Of a stretch of DNA of 64,000 nt, positions 26,962-35,017 are shown one piece after another. The notes under the pieces are model-generated. The model worked only from the letters and a program-made list of their open reading frames with translations. It was not told the DNA's origin and ran no database searches. This DNA is from Peribacillus simplex. GTDB lineage: Bacteria > Bacillota > Bacilli > Bacillales > DSM-1321. The stretch covers positions 3,438,001-3,502,000 of the forward strand of contig NZ_CP126106.1 of assembly GCF_030123325.1 (NCBI RefSeq), written 5' to 3'. The first letter of the stretch is position 1. Every line of letters starts with the position of its first letter. A program made the position numbers and the translations under genes.

Positions 26962-27051
26962 GCATTTCTCTCCTTTAACAAGACGTTTCCATGTACTAGA
27001 TATTATCACATCGGCAACAGATTCTCATGCAATTGAGATTGGCTAAAAAAA

Positions 27052-27083
27052 GACCGATCCAAGTTTGCTCCCTTGGACCGGTC
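27052..27083 (-). terminator. Terminator of the ABC-F gene
   Basis: A 12 bp stem, GACCGGTCCAAG / CTTGGATCGGTC with one G-T pair, followed by TTTTTTT on the minus strand. Confidence 0.88.
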
Positions 27084-27090
27084 ATCCCGC

Positions 27091-28968
27091 TCATTCCTCT
27101 TCCAATTTTTCCGCTAAATACGTCCATCTTTCCATCAAATGGTCTAATTTATCCGTCAGTTCCTTTTCTTCTTCAAGCAGCAGGCGGACTTTTTCAAAAT
27201 CGCTTCCCGCTGCTGCCATTTCTGATGTTATGTCTTTCAGGCGCAACTCGACCCGTTCCATGTTCCCTTCTATCTCTTCCCATTCCTTACTTTCCGCATA
27301 AGTTAGTTTTTTCTTTTTCTTTTCGGTCCGGTTCATCTGAGGTTCTGGTGGTTTTACTGGCACGGCCTCTTCAGTCTTTTCTTCCAAGAACTCTGAATAA
27401 CTGCCGTAATAGAAGTCAATTTCAGCTTTATTCTTGAAAACAAGAAGCTGATGGCACGTCTTATCCAGGAAATACCTATCATGTGATACAGTTATGACTA
27501 CACCTGAAAACGTTTCTAAATAATCCTCCAGAACGGTCAAGGTTTGCGTGTCCAAATCATTCGTCGGTTCATCCAAAAGCAGGACATTAGGTGCCGACAT
27601 CAAAATGTTAAGAAGATATAAACGCCTTTTCTCCCCTCCGGAAAGCTTGCGAATAGGCGTCCCATGAGAGCCCATTGGAAACAAGAACCTTTCAAGCATC
27701 TGCGCAGCCGATATGTAACTACCATCTTTAAGGGCGATTGAATCCGCCGTTTCCCGGATATACTCGATCATGCGCAAATTCTCATCCATATCGACGCTTT
27801 CTTGCGTATAATACCCTATTTTCACGGTTTGCCCTTTTTCCAGGTTTCCTTCATCTATAGATTCCCGCCCGGCCAGGATATTTAACAAGGTTGATTTGCC
27901 GCTGCCATTATTACCGACGATCCCAATTCGATCACCCGGTTTGAAGAGGAAGGAAAAATGGTTGATGATGGTTCGATCACCGAAGGATTTAGAAACATCC
28001 TGCATCTCGAGTACCTTTTTCCCAAGGCGGGCACCGCTTAATTCCATTTCCAGGTTCTCGGTTTTCTGCTTATCCTTTACACCTGATTCCAATGTTTCGA
28101 AGCGTTGGATCCTAGCCTTTTGTTTCGTTGTACGTGCCTTTGCGCCTTTACGGATCCAGGCCAGTTCTTTTTTGAATAGACTTTCCTTTTTCGATCTTTC
28201 AGCCGATTCGTTCTCTTCACGAATGGCCTTTGATTCTAAATAATCAGCATAGTTTCCTTTGTATTCGAAAAGCTGTGTTTGGGCAATTTCCCAAATCTTA
28301 TTGGACACGCGATCAAGGAAATATCGATCATGGGTCACAAATAAAACGGACTTTTGGTATTTCCCCAAATATTCTTCAAGCCAAGTGATGCTTTCAAAAT
28401 CAAGATGGTTCGTCGGCTCATCCAAAATCAGTAAATCAGGGGTCTCAATCAAGGTTTTTGCCAGGGCCGCACGTTTTTTTTGGCCACCTGACAGTTCACC
28501 CAATTTCCTCGAATGATCGGGAAGACCAAGCTTGGTCAGTATCGTTCTCGCATTGGCGCTTGTATCCCAGGCACCTAGGGTGTCCATATCCTGTTGCTGC
28601 TTTAACAACCGGTCCTGAATTACGCTATTCTGTGGATCTACCTGGAGTTGAACGAGCGTTTTTTCATACTCCTTAATCAACGAAAATACAGGTGTTGAAC
28701 TTTCATACATATATTCCATGATCGTCAATTTCTCATCAAAATGCGGATCTTGGGATAGATAGGAAATCGTGTAATCATTCGGATGATCCTTCGTTCCTAA
28801 ATCACTGTCTTCCAAGCCTGCGATGATATTCAATAATGTCGATTTGCCGGTACCGTTTATACCGACGATCCCGATTTTTTCCCCTTCGGTGATGGAAAAA
28901 GAGACATCTTTAAAAAGCAGCTTTTCCCCTTGGGTTTTCATTACATGTTCCATGCTAAAAACTTTCAT
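27091..28968 (-). CDS. yfmR: ABC-F ATPase, YfmR type
   Basis: Soluble protein with two ATPase cassettes and no membrane domain, acting on the ribosome. Walker A motifs GINGTGKST and GNNGSGKST; signatures LSGGQKKRA and LSGGEKRRL; Walker B LLILDEPTNHLD and LLLDEPTNDLD; a charged linker between them; and a C-terminal coiled coil of about 90 residues after RTEKKKKKLTY, as in YfmR/Uup. 625 residues from ATG 28968, which overlaps the ypgQ stop by ATGA. YfmR of B. subtilis relieves ribosome stalling together with EF-P; no resistance role is suggested. Confidence 0.85.
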   Translation of the reverse strand: MKVFSMEHVMKTQGEKLLFKDVSFSITEGEKIGIVGINGTGKSTLLNIIAGLEDSDLGTKDHPNDYTISYLSQDPHFDEKLTIMEYMYESSTPVFSLIKEYEKTLVQLQVDPQNSVIQDRLLKQQQDMDTLGAWDTSANARTILTKLGLPDHSRKLGELSGGQKKRAALAKTLIETPDLLILDEPTNHLDFESITWLEEYLGKYQKSVLFVTHDRYFLDRVSNKIWEIAQTQLFEYKGNYADYLESKAIREENESAERSKKESLFKKELAWIRKGAKARTTKQKARIQRFETLESGVKDKQKTENLEMELSGARLGKKVLEMQDVSKSFGDRTIINHFSFLFKPGDRIGIVGNNGSGKSTLLNILAGRESIDEGNLEKGQTVKIGYYTQESVDMDENLRMIEYIRETADSIALKDGSYISAAQMLERFLFPMGSHGTPIRKLSGGEKRRLYLLNILMSAPNVLLLDEPTNDLDTQTLTVLEDYLETFSGVVITVSHDRYFLDKTCHQLLVFKNKAEIDFYYGSYSEFLEEKTEEAVPVKPPEPQMNRTEKKKKKLTYAESKEWEEIEGNMERVELRLKDITSEMAAAGSDFEKVRLLLEEEKELTDKLDHLMERWTYLAEKLEEE

Positions 28969-29609
28969 AATCGTACATCCCATTCCTTATTAAATTCCTT
29001 TAAAAATCCAACCATATATTCATGCCTATCACTTGCAATCTTCTTGGCTGTACAAGTATTGAGCATATCTTGCAAACGCAATAATTTTTCATGAAAGTGA
29101 TGAATGGATGAGCTTTTGCCATTCCTGTATTCCTTCTTGGTCATGTTTTCCCTTATGGGCAATGAAGGATCATACATAAGTTGTCCCTTTTTTCCGCCAA
29201 ATGCAAATGTCCTGGCTATGCCAATGGCACCAATTGCATCCAGGCGGTCCGCATCCTGAACAATTTCAGCCTCGATCGAAGGAAGCTTCAACTGCCCTGC
29301 ACTATATGAAATTGTATTGATGATCTGTTTGATGGCATCAACACTATCAATATCCAACTTTATTTCATCAAACCAAACGTCAAGCTTTTTCCAGCCTTCA
29401 TCGGCTTCCTTGTTTAGTTTATCATCCGGGATATCATGAAACAGAGCCGCCAATTCAATGATAAACTCATTTCCTTTTCGTTCTTCTTTTGCAATATGTA
29501 AAGCCAGCTTACGAACACGATCGATATGGAACCAATCATGGCCGCTGGCATCTGAATTCAATTGGTCATATACATACTTCTCCGTCAATTCAATCATCGT
29601 TTGTTTCAT
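28965..29609 (-). CDS. ypgQ: HD-domain phosphohydrolase YpgQ
   Basis: 214 residues with the HD metal motifs GHDWFHIDRVRKLALHI, ELAALFHDIPDDK and QDADRLDAIGAIG. YpgQ of B. subtilis is a manganese-dependent pyrophosphohydrolase acting on nucleotides. It is translationally coupled to the ABC-F gene downstream. Same position as in B. subtilis, next to ypgR and bsaA. Confidence 0.87.
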   Translation of the reverse strand: MKQTMIELTEKYVYDQLNSDASGHDWFHIDRVRKLALHIAKEERKGNEFIIELAALFHDIPDDKLNKEADEGWKKLDVWFDEIKLDIDSVDAIKQIINTISYSAGQLKLPSIEAEIVQDADRLDAIGAIGIARTFAFGGKKGQLMYDPSLPIRENMTKKEYRNGKSSSIHHFHEKLLRLQDMLNTCTAKKIASDRHEYMVGFLKEFNKEWDVRL

Positions 29610-29662
29610 TTCACCACTCCATGTCCCTTCTATTTTACCATGGTTCTCAAAAATGGTGTGCT

Positions 29663-30508
29663 TTAATCTTCATTGAACCAACTGATCCCAATCGTCTGTT
29701 CACCGGTATGCACCCCGATGGCACTGCCCAGTGGGGATACATGGATCGACACATGAGGAAATTCTTCGGAAATCATCTTTTTCCATCTTTGTGCCTGCTC
29801 CGCCACTGCACCATATAATATGGTGCATTCTTTTACTTTTCCCGCTTCGACTGATCTGCGAAAATCAGTGAAGATCTGTTTTTCCGCTTTTTTAAGGTTC
29901 CGGGGTTTAGATTTAGTATGAAGCATACCGTTTTCGATTGATATGATGGGTTTAAAGCTCAATAGGCTTCCTAGAATATACTGTGCGTTCGTTAACCTGC
30001 CGCTGCGATGCAGCTGATCTAAAGAACCTATTAATACATAGGTCTCATGGTTATCCGCATACATTCTCGTTTTGACGAAAGCCTCATTGATGGAATCGCC
30101 ATTATCAATATAATGCATGAGCCTTTTCAAGATTAATAGCATTGGAAAGGAAATAAGTAAAGTATCAAAAACATCAACAGGGATCGAAACCATTTGTGCA
30201 GCTTGCCTGCTCGCGGAAACGGTCCCGCTCAATTCACTTGAAAGATGTACGGCTATGATTCGTTCATAGCGTTTTTCAAGCTCCTTATATAACGCTTGGA
30301 ATCTGCCGACTGAGGGCTGTGATGTAGTGGCGGTGATTTTTTCCTCACTCATCCGCCTGTATAATTCCTCGGGTAATAGGTCGACACCATCTTCATATTC
30401 CTTCCCATCAATGATGACGACCATCGGAACGACGTATACATGTTCATTCAATGATAATTCTTCGTCCAAAGTTCCCGTACTATCCGTTACCCATGCAATT
30501 CGTTCCAT
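29663..30508 (-). CDS. DegV family fatty-acid-binding protein, second paralogue
   Basis: 281 residues: RIAWVTDSTGTLDEEL, TSQPSVGRFQALYK, HLSSELSGTVSASRQAA, LHRSGRLTNAQYILGSLLSFKPI and GVHTGEQTIGISWF. It is clearly diverged from the copy at 11795. ATG at 30508 follows GAGGGGGG. FakB-type lipid carrier by family; ligand unknown. Confidence 0.86.
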   Translation of the reverse strand: MERIAWVTDSTGTLDEELSLNEHVYVVPMVVIIDGKEYEDGVDLLPEELYRRMSEEKITATTSQPSVGRFQALYKELEKRYERIIAVHLSSELSGTVSASRQAAQMVSIPVDVFDTLLISFPMLLILKRLMHYIDNGDSINEAFVKTRMYADNHETYVLIGSLDQLHRSGRLTNAQYILGSLLSFKPIISIENGMLHTKSKPRNLKKAEKQIFTDFRRSVEAGKVKECTILYGAVAEQAQRWKKMISEEFPHVSIHVSPLGSAIGVHTGEQTIGISWFNED

Positions 30509-30606
30509 GGTTTCCCCCCTCATTTGTGTCTTCCATTATATTCAACATCCCAACCATCTGTCCCCATTTAAATACGGATGCATATAAATATCTTACCTCA
30601 AAAAAA

Positions 30607-30634
30607 GAGCCCAACTAGAGCTTCCGTTGGACTC
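30607..30634 (-). terminator. Terminator of bsaA
   Basis: GAGTCCAAC pairs with GTTGGGCTC across a 10 nt loop with one mismatch, then TTTTTTT on the minus strand. Confidence 0.8.
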
Positions 30635-30645
30635 AATATCATTTT

Positions 30646-31122
30646 TCATAATAATTTTTTTATATCCTCTTCCATTTCCAGAGGTTTTGTTTTAGGTGCA
30701 TACCGGCTCACTATATTTCCATTACGATCAATCAAGAACTTTGTAAAATTCCATTTTATCGATTTGGACCCCATCACTCCAGGAGCATTTTCAGTCAGAT
30801 AGCTGAATAAGGGATGGGCTTCCTTGCCATTGACATTCACTTTTGCAAACATCGGGAATGTTATGCCATGATTCAATTTGCAGTATGAATCGATTTCCAG
30901 ATCATCACCAGGCTCCTGATTCAAAAACTGATTACAAGGAAAACCAAGCACGACAACCCCATCCTCTTTATATTGCACATACAGGCTTTGCAAATCATCA
31001 TACTGTGGCGAAAAACCGCATTTGCTTGCAGTATTCACTATAATCATCACTTTCCCTCTATATTCATCAAGCGAGATGGTTTCGCCATTGATTTTATTGA
31101 CTTCAAATTCGTAAATGGACAT
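30646..31122 (-). CDS. bsaA: Glutathione peroxidase-like thiol peroxidase
   Basis: 158 residues of the GPX family using cysteine. Catalytic Cys35 is in NTASKCGFSPQY, with LGFPCNQFLNQEPG and KWNFTKFLIDRNG completing the active site. In bacilli such enzymes are thioredoxin-dependent peroxidases. Position between ypgQ and metA is as in B. subtilis. Confidence 0.92.
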   Translation of the reverse strand: MSIYEFEVNKINGETISLDEYRGKVMIIVNTASKCGFSPQYDDLQSLYVQYKEDGVVVLGFPCNQFLNQEPGDDLEIDSYCKLNHGITFPMFAKVNVNGKEAHPLFSYLTENAPGVMGSKSIKWNFTKFLIDRNGNIVSRYAPKTKPLEMEEDIKKLL

Positions 31123-31199
31123 GTATGATCTCTCCCTTTAGTATGATGATTCATTTTACCGTATTTAAAGGTAGGTTTTCCAACTTTTATCCTTTCCTA

Positions 31200-31733
31200 T
31201 CATCCCTGAATCTTAACTGCTTGTACGGATTGAATCAAATACTCTATCATGTCTTCCAAATCATCCATCTGCTCTTCTTTTACAAGCCTCCCAAATGAAA
31301 CTTTATATATAGAAGAAGTGACGTGTTGCAGTTTTTTACTGACCGTATCGCTGGTCGTCACTGTAATGATTCTCTGATCTCCCCAAATTCTTTCCAGGTC
31401 ATTCAACAATTGTTCAGCACTCGCTTCATCGAGCTTTTTGGGAAAAGTAATGAAAATATCGACCGTGCAGCCCGAATGCGTATCATCAATAGCTGCATCA
31501 AGTAACTCCGAACTTAGGTTCTTGAGTGAAGCCCGTAACTCAATGGCACCACTAATCGAAATGGATGCGATTGGCTTTTTCAATTCCATCTCGATCTTAT
31601 ATGATCTGGACATAGTCGAGAGATTCACTATATCATCACGCTTTGTGACCAATATATCTCCAATGAAGTCACGATCGTAAACCGCTCCTTCCAATACCAC
31701 TTTCATGTTCTCAAATGCTGTAGGATCAAACAA
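31200..31733 (-). CDS. Conserved-looking protein of unknown function
   Basis: 177 residues, soluble, no signal or membrane segment. Central blocks KKPIASISISGAIELRASL and CTVDIFITFPKKLDEASAEQ; the ending DDLEDMIEYLIQSVQAVKI is helical. TTG start at 31733 with GGAGAGG further upstream. I do not recognise the family. It sits head to head with metA and may share its regulatory region. Confidence 0.65.
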   Translation of the reverse strand: MFDPTAFENMKVVLEGAVYDRDFIGDILVTKRDDIVNLSTMSRSYKIEMELKKPIASISISGAIELRASLKNLSSELLDAAIDDTHSGCTVDIFITFPKKLDEASAEQLLNDLERIWGDQRIITVTTSDTVSKKLQHVTSSIYKVSFGRLVKEEQMDDLEDMIEYLIQSVQAVKIQG

Positions 31734-31901
31734 TCTCCAAACACCTCTCCAACTTCATAGTTTATGTATTCATGATCTTCCCATTTTACCATTCCCAAGC
31801 CATTTCCTTCGCGATTTACAAGAAATTATTAAAATAGCTTTTCTATTCAATAATTTTCTATATAATTAAAATATTATGATTTTTGAAGAAGGAGGCTAAT
31901 C

Positions 31902-32810
31902 ATGCCAATCAGAATTCCGGAACAACTGCCAGCAAGGGAAATTTTAGAACAGGAAAATATCTTCGTAATGGATGAGGAAAGAGCTACCAATCAGGAAATC
32001 CGTCCATTGAATATATTAATTTTAAACCTAATGCCAGAGAAAGAAAAAACGGAGGCCCAGTTACTGCGCTTTCTTGGCAATACTCCGATTCAAGTAAATA
32101 TATCATTCCTGCGCTTGAGCACACATGAATCAAAAAACACAAGTAAATTTCATTTAGATCAATTTTACAAATCATTTAATGATATCCGCACGAAGAAATA
32201 TGACGGCTTGATCATTACAGGCGCTCCAGTAGAAAAGCTGGAATTTTCAGATGTTAATTATTGGGAAGAACTGCAGAGTATCATGAACTGGTCAAGCGAA
32301 AATGTCACATCCACCCTACATATTTGTTGGGGGGCACAAGCTGCCCTGTACCATCATTATGGAATAGGCAAATACGAACTTCCAGAGAAATGCTTCGGGA
32401 TATACACCCATGAGGTCCTTGAACCGAATGAAAACCTAGTCCGGGGATTCGATGATTATTTTATGGCCCCTCATTCCCGCCATACGGATATTGACTATCA
32501 AAAATTAGTTACCCATCCGGAACTGAAGGTTCTCGCACAGTCCGATCAAGCTGGTGTATTGATTGCTGCTTCGGTTGATGGAAAAAGAATTATGGTTACC
32601 GGCCATTTCGAGTATGATGCCGATACCCTTGGTGAAGAATACAAGCGCGATAGGGAGCGTGGAATCAATACGCAACTCCCTGAAAATTACTTTCCTGATA
32701 ACGATCCGACCAAGGTACCTCTTCACCGCTGGAAGAGCCATTGCAGCCTGATGTTCTCGAATTGGCTGAACTATTATGTCTACCAATCAACCCCATATGA
32801 GTGGGATTGA
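31902..32810 (+). CDS. metA: Homoserine O-acetyltransferase of the MetA family
   Basis: Acylates homoserine in methionine synthesis. 302 residues; catalytic Cys142 in LHICWGAQA, with His235 and Glu237 in TGHFEYD. Residue 111 in GAPVEKLEF is glutamate. Work on Bacillus MetA proteins shows that Glu111 selects acetyl-CoA while glycine selects succinyl-CoA, so this should be an acetyltransferase despite the common succinyltransferase label. AAGGAGG precedes the ATG and a TATAAT lies at 31861. No SAM riboswitch was recognised. Confidence 0.93.
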   Translation: MPIRIPEQLPAREILEQENIFVMDEERATNQEIRPLNILILNLMPEKEKTEAQLLRFLGNTPIQVNISFLRLSTHESKNTSKFHLDQFYKSFNDIRTKKYDGLIITGAPVEKLEFSDVNYWEELQSIMNWSSENVTSTLHICWGAQAALYHHYGIGKYELPEKCFGIYTHEVLEPNENLVRGFDDYFMAPHSRHTDIDYQKLVTHPELKVLAQSDQAGVLIAASVDGKRIMVTGHFEYDADTLGEEYKRDRERGINTQLPENYFPDNDPTKVPLHRWKSHCSLMFSNWLNYYVYQSTPYEWD

Positions 32811-32882
32811 AAGGGTAAGAAAAAAGAAGCTTTCACTTTTAAGTGAATCGTTTATTGGGCAGCCACTTCCGATTATCATGGG

Positions 32883-32913
32883 AAACAACCTGAGTTTCTG
32901 ACTCAGGTTGTTT
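32883..32913. terminator. Terminator between metA and the AIM24 gene
   Basis: A 13 bp perfect stem, AAACAACCTGAGT / ACTCAGGTTGTTT, with a 5 nt loop between convergent genes. Confidence 0.8.
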
Positions 32914-32916
32914 GTT

Positions 32917-33612
32917 TCATGATTCCTTATTACCGAAATAAACCTCTTCAAAAGGTTGGACGACCACAAATCCTTGACCTTCGAATTTCATTTGAACGGA
33001 TTCGCCGCTTCCCCTTCCAAAAAACGACTTCAGTGAAACATCCGTCACGAATTCAGGCTGCAATTCCCCTGACCAAGCCACTGTGGCATTCGGGTCCGTA
33101 TAGACCGGATTCCCATGTTCCACCATTAAAGTAAGCGGCTCATAATGGGAAGTGAATGCGACCATGCCTCTCCCCTCGAGCCTTATGTTGAACAATCCCC
33201 CCGCCAATAACCCGGCAATGCGCCGCATCATTTTTATATCCCATTGAATCCCCGGCTCAAATGCAAGTAAATCATTTCCGTTAACACAGATTGATTCACC
33301 ATTTAATTGTAAAATGGAAATCTTCTTTCCTTGATCCGCGACGTATAGCTTGCCGCTTCCAGTCGCTTTCATTAAAGATGCACCCTCACCTGTCAAAGCC
33401 TTTTTGAAGAGCTTACCAAGACCATGCTCCAAGATACCTTCCCGTTCGAATTTAATATTTCCGCGATAAGAAATCATCGTCCCCATTTTTGCCCAGATCT
33501 GCTGTTCCAAATTAATCTCCAGAATTCGTTCCGTTTCAAGTTCGAATAAACCTTGCCCTTTATCCTGCTGTTTCGTCTTTTCAACGAATTGATCGATTTG
33601 ATACTTGTCCAT
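32917..33612 (-). CDS. AIM24 family protein
   Basis: 231 residues of the AIM24/TIGR00266-like beta-helical fold. Gly-rich strands: GKLFKKALTGEGASLMKATGSG, IAGLLAGGLFNIRLEGRGMVAF, GRGSGESVQMKFEGQGFVVVQP (in parts). ATG at 33612 follows AGAGGTGGT and shares a base with the upstream stop; the longer ATG upstream is inside the methyltransferase gene. Cellular role unknown. Confidence 0.82.
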   Translation of the reverse strand: MDKYQIDQFVEKTKQQDKGQGLFELETERILEINLEQQIWAKMGTMISYRGNIKFEREGILEHGLGKLFKKALTGEGASLMKATGSGKLYVADQGKKISILQLNGESICVNGNDLLAFEPGIQWDIKMMRRIAGLLAGGLFNIRLEGRGMVAFTSHYEPLTLMVEHGNPVYTDPNATVAWSGELQPEFVTDVSLKSFFGRGSGESVQMKFEGQGFVVVQPFEEVYFGNKES

Positions 33613-34307
33613 CACTGCACCACCTCTTTTTGAAGGAGGAAAAGCCACATGAACGATACAGCTTGCTTTAATTCCTTTGAAAAATGCCCCAGTTTTGTAT
33701 AGTCCACCCCTCTCTTTGCAACGCCGGTATCAGCCACTGCCTTCCATCCGGTTTCTAAAGCCATTTTTTCAAATTCCCAAGGCTGCATTGTATTCATGAT
33801 GACTTTATCTCCTAATAACCGTTGAAAACTGAATTTTTTTCGCGGTTCAGCTGTTGGACCAAGTATTCCAAAACAGGCATAACCGCCAGGCTTTATTACC
33901 CGCTGAATTTCCTTCATCACCGTTAATGGTTCACCCGTATATTCCAAAGAATTAATGACCATTGCCGCATCCATTTCTTCATCTTTGAATGGAAGATTAT
34001 AAAAATCTCCTTGCAGGAAAGAAAGTTCTGATTGTTGAGCGGTTTTTCCCTTTGCAAATTCGATCATCACATTGGATAAATCAACTCCGGTTACTTCAAA
34101 TCCCGCTTCGGCCAATTTCAATGAACCAACTCCATCTCCACAGCCAATGTCAGCCACCTTCACTCCCGAAGATACATATTCAGAAAAGAAAGGAATAATG
34201 TTTTTCCGGCTCCCCGTTTCCCACATTTCTTGCGAATTCTTCGCCCACATCGGTGCAAAAACATCCCATTCCTTTTTCGATTCTTTATGCCATGTATGTA
34301 AATTCAT
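33612..34307 (-). CDS. Class I SAM-dependent methyltransferase
   Basis: 231 residues. Motif I VADIGCGDGVGSLKL, motif II VTGVDLSNVMIEFA, LQGDFYNLPFKDEEMDAAM and NSLEYTGEPLTVMKEIQRVIKPGG are typical of UbiE/BioC-like small-molecule methyltransferases. The stop overlaps the AIM24 start, so the pair is co-expressed. Substrate unknown. Confidence 0.82.
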   Translation of the reverse strand: MNLHTWHKESKKEWDVFAPMWAKNSQEMWETGSRKNIIPFFSEYVSSGVKVADIGCGDGVGSLKLAEAGFEVTGVDLSNVMIEFAKGKTAQQSELSFLQGDFYNLPFKDEEMDAAMVINSLEYTGEPLTVMKEIQRVIKPGGYACFGILGPTAEPRKKFSFQRLLGDKVIMNTMQPWEFEKMALETGWKAVADTGVAKRGVDYTKLGHFSKELKQAVSFMWLFLLQKEVVQ

Positions 34308-34465
34308 CAGAAAATCCCCCTCCTAACTAGGCAAGTTCCTTCTATATTAAAATACTCAGTTTCCCAAATCAAAATACCGGTGCTTCTTTATAGCTATTCT
34401 GCTCAAAGTTAAAAAATCCTCTTTTATAACTTCGTTCAGGAATACAGATAATTTTCAAATACATA

Positions 34466-34487
34466 AAAAAAACTGCCAGCGGCAGCT
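34466..34487 (-). terminator. Terminator of mntR
   Basis: CTGCC / GGCAG hairpin with an AGC loop, followed by eight Ts on the minus strand; close to the mntR stop. Confidence 0.7.
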
Positions 34488-34915
34488 TATTTAGAATTTT
34501 CTTCATTTCTTTTTTGTATCTTTCGTAAATCCTCGACACGGTCAGGAGATTCTTCAAAAAATTCAACCAGGTCACCAATCCTATCGATGGCATTCCAACT
34601 AAGGTGGTGTTCGATCCCCTCTACATCATGATAAATATTTTCTTCCTTGACCCCAATCAACCTTAGCATCTGTTCTAAAAGTTCATGGCGGTAAACGAGC
34701 CTTTTTCCAACTTTTTTCCCATTTGCAGTTAAAACGAGACCCCGGTACTTTTCATATATCAAATATTTTTCTTGATCAAGTTTTTGAACCATCTTTGTAA
34801 CAGAAGAAGGGTGGACGGAAAGATTTTCGGCAATATCGGAAACTCTTGCATATCCTTTTTCTTCAATAAGTAAATAAATTTGTTCTATGTAATCCTCCAT
34901 GCTCGGTGTAGGCAT
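34487..34915 (-). CDS. mntR: Manganese-responsive transcriptional regulator MntR
   Basis: DtxR-family repressor of manganese uptake, 142 residues. All known metal ligands of B. subtilis MntR are at their expected positions: Asp8, Glu11, His77, Glu99, Glu102 and His103. The winged helix (VSDIAENLSVHPSSVTKMV) precedes the dimerisation helices. ATG at 34915 follows GGGAGG. No MntH gene is in the window. Confidence 0.93.
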   Translation of the reverse strand: MPTPSMEDYIEQIYLLIEEKGYARVSDIAENLSVHPSSVTKMVQKLDQEKYLIYEKYRGLVLTANGKKVGKRLVYRHELLEQMLRLIGVKEENIYHDVEGIEHHLSWNAIDRIGDLVEFFEESPDRVEDLRKIQKRNEENSK

Positions 34916-35017
34916 TCGGAATCCTCCCATTCAAACGCATATCTAAAAATTTTACTATATAAACGACCCCGAAACAAGATGATATAAGTCTCAGGGCGCC
35001 TTTAATGATGTTTCTTC

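Noticed and set aside
31734..31901. SAM or other riboswitch upstream of metA
   Set aside because: The gap is only about 170 bp shared with a divergent gene, AT-rich, and lacks the conserved S-box elements.
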